Source: Psychrobacter sp. Pi2-1
GTDB taxonomy: Bacteria > Pseudomonadota > Gammaproteobacteria > Pseudomonadales > Moraxellaceae
Length of the DNA stretch: 46,591 nucleotides
Assembly (NCBI RefSeq): GCF_904846645.1
Contig: NZ_CAJHBO010000022.1
Span: 1-46,591, forward strand
Direction: 5' to 3'
The notes below the pieces were generated by a model, which saw only the letters and a program-made list of their open reading frames with translations, had not been told where the DNA came from and ran no database searches. How positions within the stretch are numbered: position 1 is the stretch's first letter; each line of letters opens with the position of its first letter. The position numbers and the translations under genes are program-made. Of the stretch, positions 9,083-15,676 are shown piece by piece.

Positions 9083-9733
9083 CTAAAGTTCACAGTTTAG
9101 ACTTCTTTCTTTAGCGTTATAGGTAGCGCCACTATTGTACATACCTCCCATACCTTCGACTTTGCGAGTTTTAAAGTTTGAGACAACTGCGGTAACGTTC
9201 GCAGATTGAGTAAAGACTAATTTCGCATGAGCGCCTTCAGTTCCCTCACGGTAGCCAATTTCTATAGCTTTTAAAGGTTGTTTTCTATAATAGGCATTCT
9301 TCAATGGCAGTGAGAAAGTTACATAGGATCCATCTGTACTTTTTATAACATTTTGAATCTGATCACGATATTCTGGTGACCATTGTGAATAAAGCTGGGC
9401 ACGTGAGTTATCCATATCAATCACGGTGTCTTTAAAGGCATAATAACGATCTGAAATTTTGTTATATGGTGCGACACTACCTTGACAAGCATCTTCCATC
9501 CAACCCATCAAAAAAACCATATCTGTCGGAGGAATTGAAGCAGCATACTGATTTTGAGACTTTACTGAAGTAGGTGTAGTTATACTGGTGTTAATATCTT
9601 TAACTATGGTAGAGATACCTTGACCAACAGATGTACTAAAATCCTTTGTTAATGTGCTTACTTCAGCACAGCCTGATAAATTTGCTACAGCTACTAAGCT
9701 GACACTTAAAAGAAAAGATTTATTCTGATACAT
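9083..9733 (-). CDS. Lipoprotein, paralogue of the 5074-5799 gene
   Basis: This 216-aa protein carries the lipoprotein signal SLVAVANLSGCAEV, with Cys at about residue 22. The body repeats the layout of the 5074-5799 product: DMVFLMGWMEDACQG, YN, an aromatic YYAFKDT, SQWSPEYRDQIQN and a final RSLNCEL. The two Cys align with those of the paralogue. The likely location is the outer-membrane inner leaflet. Function is unknown. It is the first gene of the leftward block and is divergent from the phosphatase gene at 9919, so 9734-9918 must hold promoters for both directions; that stretch is very AT-rich. Confidence 0.72.
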   Translation of the reverse strand: MYQNKSFLLSVSLVAVANLSGCAEVSTLTKDFSTSVGQGISTIVKDINTSITTPTSVKSQNQYAASIPPTDMVFLMGWMEDACQGSVAPYNKISDRYYAFKDTVIDMDNSRAQLYSQWSPEYRDQIQNVIKSTDGSYVTFSLPLKNAYYRKQPLKAIEIGYREGTEGAHAKLVFTQSANVTAVVSNFKTRKVEGMGGMYNSGATYNAKERSLNCEL

Positions 9734-9849
9734 AACATATGTCCGATAAAATAAAAGAGTTACATATTAGCAATAATTTATTTTATTTTATATACAAACA
9801 TTAGTTTAATTTTAAATAAATTTATTCGAATAAAATCCTAAAAAAATAC

Positions 9850-9874
9850 AACCTGTAAAACAAAGTTACAGGTT
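9850..9874. promoter_or_regulatory. 9-7-9 inverted repeat upstream of the PP2C-WYL operon
   Basis: AACCTGTAA (9850-9858) and TTACAGGTT (9866-9874) are perfect inverted arms around a 7-nt spacer. The right arm overlaps a possible -35 box TTGACC (9873-9878), 45 nt before the PP2C start. WYL regulators commonly bind inverted repeats at their own operons, so this may be the operator for the WYL protein encoded second. On the minus strand the right-to-left reading is followed by a T-run, so a leftward terminator is an alternative, though no gene reads into it. Confidence 0.45.
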
Positions 9875-9918
9875 GACCGCTATACTGGCTTTTATGATAA
9901 ACATATAGGCTTACCATC

Positions 9919-10776
9919 ATGGCTGCTTCTCTTGACCATTGTCCTTTAAAAGAAACTCTTTCTATTGCACAGACCTGTGCAATTACCTTTCTAGGGAATG
10001 CTAGTAATAACCTGCAGCAAGACGCTTTTTTCTTTTTAGATAACTGGTATCAAGAAGGTTTGGGTGTTATGGCAGTGACATCAGTTGCATCACCATTTTG
10101 TTTAGCAGTGTCAGACGGCGTGGCAAGCTCTAATCACTCGCAGCACTGCTCAAAGGCGGTGGTAAAGGCGATCAGACGGTTATGGAACGATCAGAAGAAT
10201 ATTACGTCAGATGATATTCATCAGCTTATTAACCAAACCAAGCATTCATCTAAGCGCTATGGTGCGGCGGCAACTCTCGCGATGGTTGCCTGTGAGTTGA
10301 ATGGTGATGGAACCATAAAGGCGACGATAACGCATGTGGGCGACAGTCGTATTTATTGGCTACCTAAAGGTGCATCACAATGGCAGTGCCTGACTCGAGA
10401 TCATAACCTATTGAATGAGCTCATTGACCAGAAAGCACAAGAGCAAGGTAGCCAAGCGAAGTTCTCTGACTATAACCGAGAAGGTATGGCAGGGAGTCTA
10501 TATAGCATTACTGAATGCTTTGCATTAACGGCTGACAAAAGTTATCTAAGCAGTGAAGTACCAGAAGGTAGCTCTTGCAAAATTGATATCAATAGCGGCG
10601 ATTGTATCTTGGTTTGTACGGATGGCATTCATGACTTGGTGCCGAGTCGTCATTGGCAATTTGTCAGTGCTGAAACCGATTTACAAACTTGGTTAATCAG
10701 TCTCAAGAACCAAGTTTATGAATCCGATGGCAATGCTTATGACAATGGCACTGCAATTTTGGTTCGTTTTGATTGA
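9919..10776 (+). CDS. PP2C-family serine/threonine protein phosphatase
   Basis: This 285-aa protein shows the PP2C motifs in order. QQDAFFF (Asp35) stands in the place of the usual N-E-D. SDGVASS (Asp66-Gly67) matches the DG motif. GAAATLAMVACEL and THVGDSRIYWL are followed by LTRDHNL, then LVCTDGIHDLV (Asp near 235) and a final DNGTAILVRF. The metal-binding aspartates are kept, so Mg/Mn-dependent dephosphorylation of Ser/Thr is expected. It has no signal peptide or membrane segment, so it should be cytosolic. No Ser/Thr kinase gene is in the window; the substrate could be encoded elsewhere. It heads an operon of closely spaced genes with a WYL regulator, an FtsZ-like fragment and nucleases. 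PP2C genes are known in some defence and stress loci, and that link is inference here. Confidence 0.85.
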   Translation: MAASLDHCPLKETLSIAQTCAITFLGNASNNLQQDAFFFLDNWYQEGLGVMAVTSVASPFCLAVSDGVASSNHSQHCSKAVVKAIRRLWNDQKNITSDDIHQLINQTKHSSKRYGAAATLAMVACELNGDGTIKATITHVGDSRIYWLPKGASQWQCLTRDHNLLNELIDQKAQEQGSQAKFSDYNREGMAGSLYSITECFALTADKSYLSSEVPEGSSCKIDINSGDCILVCTDGIHDLVPSRHWQFVSAETDLQTWLISLKNQVYESDGNAYDNGTAILVRFD

Positions 10777-10829
10777 AAATGTATTTTAATAATAAATTGA
10801 TTACTTCATCAGTCTAATAGAGAACTAAT

Positions 10830-11921
10830 ATGCCTACACATCCAATCGCCAGCTACACAAAGTCAGCACGTCTGTTTGCTTTATATCAATGTTTGCCTCG
10901 GAGTGAAACTGATGCTGTGTCACTCACTGAGCTTATGCAAAACTACGGTGATGATGTTGATAATTATACAAATGAGCGCAAAAACCTAGAGAACGATCTG
11001 ATTGGCTTAAATCAAATATTTAACGATATCTTTTATAGTGATGCCTTAGTCCGAGTGCCAGCATGGGGCAATAATATCAGTGGCAAGACAGCACGGTTTT
11101 ATATTGAACCCAGCTTTAGCATCGATGTTATTAACGAGCAAACCGTGTTCTTTTGGGAGATGCTTGATAAATATACCGCAAACTACTTACCATTATCTTT
11201 TAAACAAGAGATTACAGATAAGCTCACACAACTACGACGGCAGGATAAAGATAACTTTCATCACAGTCCGTTAGGACAGTGGCAAGATTATCTCATCACC
11301 TTGCCTAGTGTCGTGCAAGCACCAAAGCTTGATAGTGATGTCTTTGGCAGTATTCATCAGGCTCTGCTACAAGGTCGTCAATTACGGATAGTCTATCAAA
11401 ATAAATGGGAAGGGCAGCCAGCTGCAAGAGTGGTGTATCCCAAAGGATTGATCTTTATTGACAATATGATCTATCTCACAGGCTTTAATCCGGTAGATGA
11501 TCATATTGATGATAAGCAGTTGTTAAAAGCGCATCGCAACTTTGCGGTCAACCGTATTACCGAGGCAGTAGTCATAGATAAGCCAATACCTGACTGGGTA
11601 AGGCGAGATGCCTTTTCATTACAGAATCTGCGCAAACTAGGTAGGTTAGAGCCGACCGACGATACCCGAATTAAATTGATTTTAAAGGTACAAAGGTATG
11701 CCTGTCAGCATCTTTATGAGCGTCCCTTATCGATAGATCAGCAAATTACTACTATCGATGACACTTGGAATCAAGTCAGCGCTACGGTTGCCAATACTAC
11801 TCGTCTGCAAGATTGGCTGGTAAGTATGTCGCAACTGTCCGTCGTCATCGAACCATTAGAGCTAAAGGCAGTTATTCTTGAGCGCCTAGAAAGTGGGATG
11901 CAGCTTTATAACCGTAATTAA
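10830..11921 (+). CDS. WYL-domain transcriptional regulator
   Basis: The N-terminal ~100 residues should hold a winged-helix segment (SARLFALYQCLPRSE, then TNERKNLENDLIGL). The middle holds a WYL-type domain. Its core is LRIVYQNKW, then ARVVYPKGLIFIDNMIYLTGF, then AHRNFAVNRITEAVV, matching the family's strand with a Y/L face and the conserved R of the nucleotide- or ligand-binding pocket. The C-terminal ~90 residues (IKLILKVQRYACQHLYERPLS onward) match the WCX domain. Proteins of this layout (BrxR, CapW, PafBC types) sense ligands and often repress phage-defence operons. It is second in the operon, 53 bp after PP2C and 27 bp before the next gene. The inverted repeat at 9850-9874 is a plausible binding site. 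Confidence 0.85.
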   Translation: MPTHPIASYTKSARLFALYQCLPRSETDAVSLTELMQNYGDDVDNYTNERKNLENDLIGLNQIFNDIFYSDALVRVPAWGNNISGKTARFYIEPSFSIDVINEQTVFFWEMLDKYTANYLPLSFKQEITDKLTQLRRQDKDNFHHSPLGQWQDYLITLPSVVQAPKLDSDVFGSIHQALLQGRQLRIVYQNKWEGQPAARVVYPKGLIFIDNMIYLTGFNPVDDHIDDKQLLKAHRNFAVNRITEAVVIDKPIPDWVRRDAFSLQNLRKLGRLEPTDDTRIKLILKVQRYACQHLYERPLSIDQQITTIDDTWNQVSATVANTTRLQDWLVSMSQLSVVIEPLELKAVILERLESGMQLYNRN

Positions 11922-11948
11922 TGATTTCACTTTAAAGAGGAGCCGAGT

Positions 11949-12623
11949 ATGACAGTAGATAGTATTTTTAAAGATAAACAGACTATAAAAAACGATATCA
12001 ACGAAGAACGTAATGATGAGCTTCAGATAGAGTCCATACCTTTAGCTACTTTATATACGCCACAATCAGATAGCTACCTCTTGTCTGAGGTTGGGTTTAT
12101 TGTTATCGAAGATGGCTGGGATGAGCAGTCACTGCTAGCGTTAAAGCAACAAGTCGATTGCACATTGTTTGCGCTACAAACCACAGATAAGCAAATTGAT
12201 AGATTCGAAGTAATAGACGGGATCATTACTTGCAAAGCGGATGAAGTCGAGCAGGTGATAAGCGTATTTGAATCGGTACTATCTGATCGGGATAAGGTTG
12301 GTATAGATGTTAATGATATCAAAAGATCCTGCGGGGCTGAGAAGCCTGCCAATTTTATACAAGCTAGGGTAACGGGTATACCAGACTCAGAACAAATAAA
12401 AAGTGCCGTTAATCATCTGCTCAATCAAATTCCTGAAGGTCTTAGTATCGAGTATATGATGCTTGATTTTGAAAGCGTTCATAAGCTACCTCTTGATGAG
12501 TTTTTTAGTATCACAACTGCTGTTAAAAGTCGGATTTATGATGATGCAGAAGTGTTTTACGGTAATAGGATGATTGATAAACCTGACCATTATTGGATGG
12601 GGGCGATATATGTGGCTGGTTAG
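11949..12623 (+). CDS. FtsZ C-terminal-half-like protein lacking the GTP-binding domain
   Basis: This 224-aa protein has a good Shine-Dalgarno (AAGAGGAG). From about residue 62 it tracks the second half of FtsZ by eye. LLALKQQVDCTLFAL resembles the helix ending in H-V-D-T-L-I. KVGIDVNDIK (116-125) resembles the T7 loop L-I-N-V-D-F-A-D-V-K. LPLDEFFSI (180-188) resembles L-T-L-D-E-F. DDAEVFYGNRMID (198-210) resembles D-A-T-V-V-I-G. The final MGAIYVAG resembles V-T-V-V-A-T-G. The two T7-loop acidic residues (here Asp120 and Asp123) are kept, while the tubulin signature GGGTGTG and the nucleotide-binding half are missing. It cannot bind GTP like FtsZ. It might instead interact with FtsZ, or be an unrelated fold. 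The first ~60 residues are polar and unassigned. The family name is unknown to me. Confidence 0.55.
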   Translation: MTVDSIFKDKQTIKNDINEERNDELQIESIPLATLYTPQSDSYLLSEVGFIVIEDGWDEQSLLALKQQVDCTLFALQTTDKQIDRFEVIDGIITCKADEVEQVISVFESVLSDRDKVGIDVNDIKRSCGAEKPANFIQARVTGIPDSEQIKSAVNHLLNQIPEGLSIEYMMLDFESVHKLPLDEFFSITTAVKSRIYDDAEVFYGNRMIDKPDHYWMGAIYVAG

Positions 12624-12673
12624 CGTGGCAGGTAGGCAAATGCTCATTAATTAAATCGTAAGGAGTGCAGAGA

Positions 12674-13120
12674 ATGACAGATAAAGGTTTATTTAATGAT
12701 TTTATCCAAGCTCAAGATGCTATCTATTCACAAGTGATTGAAGAGCTGAACTACGGTCGTAAGCGCACGCATTGGATGTGGTTTGTCTTTCCACAGGTGA
12801 AAGGGTTAGGGCACAGTAAAATGTCTCGTCGATTTGCAATAGAAAGTCTGGAGCAAGCAAAAGAGTATTTGCAGCATGATGTGCTGGGTGCACGGTTGCT
12901 AGAATGTGCTGAATTATTACTGTTGCATCCTGACAAAAGCGCTTTAGATGTCTTTGGTTCACCGGATCACTTGAAGCTGCACTCTTCGCTAACGTTATTT
13001 GCCTTTGCCGCTGGTAACAAGTGTGTATTTGAGCAGCTTTTATATCAGTTCTGCGCTGGCAGTTACGATATAAACACTATCAAGATGCTAAAGCAAATCA
13101 ATGACCAGAAATATAAGTGA
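12674..13120 (+). CDS. DUF1810 family protein
   Basis: I place the start at ATG 12674, 8 nt after TAAGGAG, giving 148 aa, rather than the upstream GTG at 12665. The protein matches DUF1810 throughout: FNDFIQAQD at the start, GRKRTHWMWFVFPQ (28-41), then KGLGHSKMSRRFAI, a helix LEQAKEYLQHDVLGARLLEC and SALDVFGSPDHLKLHSSLTLF. DUF1810 proteins are small, alpha-helical and cytosolic. They are common in bacteria and their biochemistry is not established. They turn up in stress and nucleotide-linked gene neighbourhoods. Here it is the fourth gene of the operon, 50 bp after the FtsZ-like gene and 30 bp before the nuclease gene. Confidence 0.85.
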   Translation: MTDKGLFNDFIQAQDAIYSQVIEELNYGRKRTHWMWFVFPQVKGLGHSKMSRRFAIESLEQAKEYLQHDVLGARLLECAELLLLHPDKSALDVFGSPDHLKLHSSLTLFAFAAGNKCVFEQLLYQFCAGSYDINTIKMLKQINDQKYK

Positions 13121-13150
13121 ATAAAACCGAGTGTGATTTTAAGAGGATAG

Positions 13151-13720
13151 ATGAGTATGAGTACCGTGCAAAGTTTGATAAGTGATGTGAGCCAAAAGAT
13201 TAACGCTTTAGAGACGGCGCAAGCACTCTATAGCCGCCAGCTTTCACCAGATTTTAGTACTTTTGATTATATCAATACCGATGAGTTAGGACTTAGTCGT
13301 ATTTTAGCAGCTCTGCTTGATCCTAAAGGGAGTCATGCTCAGCAAGAAAGCTTTTTAAGATTATTTGTGGAGCATTGTTTGCCTGTTATATATAAAGACG
13401 ATAACTGGCAGGTTTTTCTTAATAACCTTGAGAAAACAGAGGTTTTTCTTGAAGAAGTGACGGGGAAAAGTAACACCCGGCGTCGTATGGATATTTACTT
13501 AAGATGTCAGGTGGGTGATGACAGCTACGGTATTTGTATCGAAAACAAACCTTATGCAGTAGATCAACATAATCAATTAATTGACTACTATAAAGAACTT
13601 GAAGGAAAAGGGCATATCAATCGACATATTATTTATCTGAATGAAAATAATGACGTGCCAAGTGAGTATAGCGTTGATACTAAAACTTTAGAAAGTTGGA
13701 TAACAAGCAATCAGTTCTGA
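13151..13720 (+). CDS. PD-(D/E)XK nuclease-superfamily protein, probably C-terminally truncated
   Basis: This 189-aa protein matches the N-terminal half of the PDDEXK_4-type family. A leading E-L-G-L-S-R-I-L-A-A-L-L-D-P phrase (residues 45-58) marks the family's early helix. Asp114 (RRMDIYLR) and the Glu131-Asn-Lys133 triad in IENKPYAVDQ form the PD-(D/E)XK active site. QLIDYYKEL then supports the next helix. Full-length relatives usually run 350 or more residues, and here the frame stops right after SWITSNQF. The next 100 bp in another frame reads WLEKIKY, which may be a fragment of the lost C-terminal half. The catalytic core is nearly complete, so activity cannot be ruled out. ATG 13157 is an alternative start. 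Confidence 0.7.
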   Translation: MSMSTVQSLISDVSQKINALETAQALYSRQLSPDFSTFDYINTDELGLSRILAALLDPKGSHAQQESFLRLFVEHCLPVIYKDDNWQVFLNNLEKTEVFLEEVTGKSNTRRRMDIYLRCQVGDDSYGICIENKPYAVDQHNQLIDYYKELEGKGHINRHIIYLNENNDVPSEYSVDTKTLESWITSNQF

Positions 13721-13721
13721 T

Positions 13722-13817
13722 ATGAATATAGAAAATGAAGTACTGCAAGGATGGCTAGAGAAAATAAAATACACCAAGCAAGACATGATGCGGCAGTTAT
13801 TAAGAAAGTGCGGTTAG
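13722..13817 (+). pseudogene. Small ORF, possible relic of the nuclease C-terminus
   Basis: A 31-codon frame starts at ATG 13722, 1 nt after the nuclease stop, and ends at TAG 13815-13817. It encodes MNIENEVLQGWLEKIKYTKQ and then DMMRQLLRKCG. The WLEK phrase resembles the helix that follows the catalytic core in PDDEXK_4 proteins. It is in a different frame from the upstream gene. It could equally be a real small protein, translated by coupling to the upstream stop. The Shine-Dalgarno is not obvious. Confidence 0.4.
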
Positions 13818-13849
13818 CATACTAAAACCATAACAATAAGGATAGATCG

Positions 13850-15676
13850 ATGTCAGATAATAAATTAATGCTAAAACCCATTAGTAGCTTATTACAAGAG
13901 AAGTTCTACATCCCTGCCTATCAAAGGGGTTACCGCTGGAAAGAAAAACAGGTTCAAGATTTATTAGAAGATATTAGGGAGTTTTATCTGACCTCACTTA
14001 ACTCCGAAGAGAATACGTTTTACTGCTTGCAACCTGTTGTCATCAAAAAGCGTGGAGATGACTCTTGGGAAATCGTCGATGGGCAACAGCGACTAACCAC
14101 TATTTACATCATTTTAACCTGCTTGAAAGATATACTTCCACCATCAAGTAAGACACGTTATGAGATTAGTTATGAAACCAGAACAAAATCTTCTGATTTT
14201 TTAGCAAATATCGACGAAGATCAGGCTAAAGATAATATCGACTTTTTCCATATTTATAAAGCTAAAGAAGCCATCAAATCATGGTTTGATGAGCAAGAAG
14301 ACTCAGACAAATATAACTCTATAGAGATGCCTTTACTCAATTCAGATAATAAAAGTGTAAACGTAATTTGGTATGAACTCAGTGACTATGAGGTACCCAC
14401 CCAAGTCTTTTCAAGACTTAATGTCGGAAAAATACCGCTGGTAAGTGCAGAGCTTATTAAGGCATTGTTCTTAAAATCAAGCAATTTCACTCTAGAATCG
14501 AAGTCGAAGGACGCCCAAAGCCTATTGCAGCTTACGCTCTCCCAAGAATGGGATGCCATTGAAAAAAGCCTTCAAAACGATGCTTTTTGGTATTTTTTAA
14601 GCAATGAAACCCTTGAGTCAAATCGCATTGATTTATTGCTTACTCTTAGAGCATCAGATCATAGTGAAATGGGAAATAATAAAGATGAGTTAAACACTTT
14701 TTTGCAATTTAATGAGCTGCTAAAAGAAGATAACTTTGATATGGTTCAAGAATGGAAAAACATAAAGCGTTTAATGATGGCATTAGAAGAGTGGTTTAAT
14801 GACCGCGAACTATTCCACTTAATCGGCTATTTAATAACTGAGGGAAAAACGATTCCTGAAATTATGCGACTTAGTAAAGATAGCCGAGATAAGCAACATC
14901 TAAGGTATAAACTTATAGGTCAAGTTTTTAACCTTACTTTTGATGCTAAATTCGATGCCTTGTCATCATCTGATGAAATTGAATTAAAAGTTTATGATCA
15001 CTTATCAGAGCTTGATTATGAGTCTAAGAACTTGAGTAAGATTCGCCGTATCTTTTTACTCTTTAATACTGTCAGCTTATTGAGCAACCCCAAATCAAAC
15101 TCTCGCTTTCAATTTGATAGGTATAAAAGTGAGAATTGGGATGTTGAACATATACGTTCAATAGCCTCAGATATGCCTGAAGGCATTAGCAATCAAAAGA
15201 AATGGCTAATAGATGTTAAAGACTATTTAGACAACTCAACAGTTGATACAAGCGCTTTTTATCTTGATGAAGCTGATCAAGATAAAAAGCAACGTATCAA
15301 TAATGAAATTAACCAAATCCTTCAGGCACAAACCTTTCAACAAGATAAGTTTGAGAATGTTTATAAGAGTATCATAGAGATCTACGATCCTAGCAATGGC
15401 GAAGTAGTAGATAACTCAATCGGCAATCTAACTTTGCTTGATAGATACACCAATCGCAGTTATAAAAACGCCATCTTTCCGATTAAACGTAAACATATTA
15501 TTGAGCTTGATAAAAAGGCTATATATGTGCCCTTATGTACCAAAAATGTCTTTTTGAAATATTACAGTCAAAATTTAGACAATATGCTTTACTGGCGCTC
15601 AGAAGACAGCCAAAACCATCAAGATGCTATCGTAGAAACCATAACAGAATACTTTTTTAAAAATGGAGCTCAATAA
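13850..15676 (+). CDS. DUF262 / HNH-type (GmrSD-like) protein
   Basis: This 608-aa protein begins 6 nt after AAGGATAG. The N-terminal DUF262 domain (ParB/GmrS-like) shows FYIPAYQRGYRWKEKQ (about 18-33) and WEIVDGQQRLTTIYI (about 74-88). The DGQQR motif is the signature of the nucleotide-hydrolysing GmrS part. The C-terminal part is DUF1524-like: WDVEHIRSI (about 430-438) gives the catalytic His context, and GNLTLLDRYTNRSYKN with FPIKRKHI (about 524-550) completes the HNH-like zinc-free nuclease motif. In GmrSD the S and D parts together cleave modified phage DNA using NTP. This single-chain form likely does similar work. It overlaps the next DUF262 gene by 1 nt (TAATG), so the pair is translationally coupled. 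Confidence 0.85.
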   Translation: MSDNKLMLKPISSLLQEKFYIPAYQRGYRWKEKQVQDLLEDIREFYLTSLNSEENTFYCLQPVVIKKRGDDSWEIVDGQQRLTTIYIILTCLKDILPPSSKTRYEISYETRTKSSDFLANIDEDQAKDNIDFFHIYKAKEAIKSWFDEQEDSDKYNSIEMPLLNSDNKSVNVIWYELSDYEVPTQVFSRLNVGKIPLVSAELIKALFLKSSNFTLESKSKDAQSLLQLTLSQEWDAIEKSLQNDAFWYFLSNETLESNRIDLLLTLRASDHSEMGNNKDELNTFLQFNELLKEDNFDMVQEWKNIKRLMMALEEWFNDRELFHLIGYLITEGKTIPEIMRLSKDSRDKQHLRYKLIGQVFNLTFDAKFDALSSSDEIELKVYDHLSELDYESKNLSKIRRIFLLFNTVSLLSNPKSNSRFQFDRYKSENWDVEHIRSIASDMPEGISNQKKWLIDVKDYLDNSTVDTSAFYLDEADQDKKQRINNEINQILQAQTFQQDKFENVYKSIIEIYDPSNGEVVDNSIGNLTLLDRYTNRSYKNAIFPIKRKHIIELDKKAIYVPLCTKNVFLKYYSQNLDNMLYWRSEDSQNHQDAIVETITEYFFKNGAQ

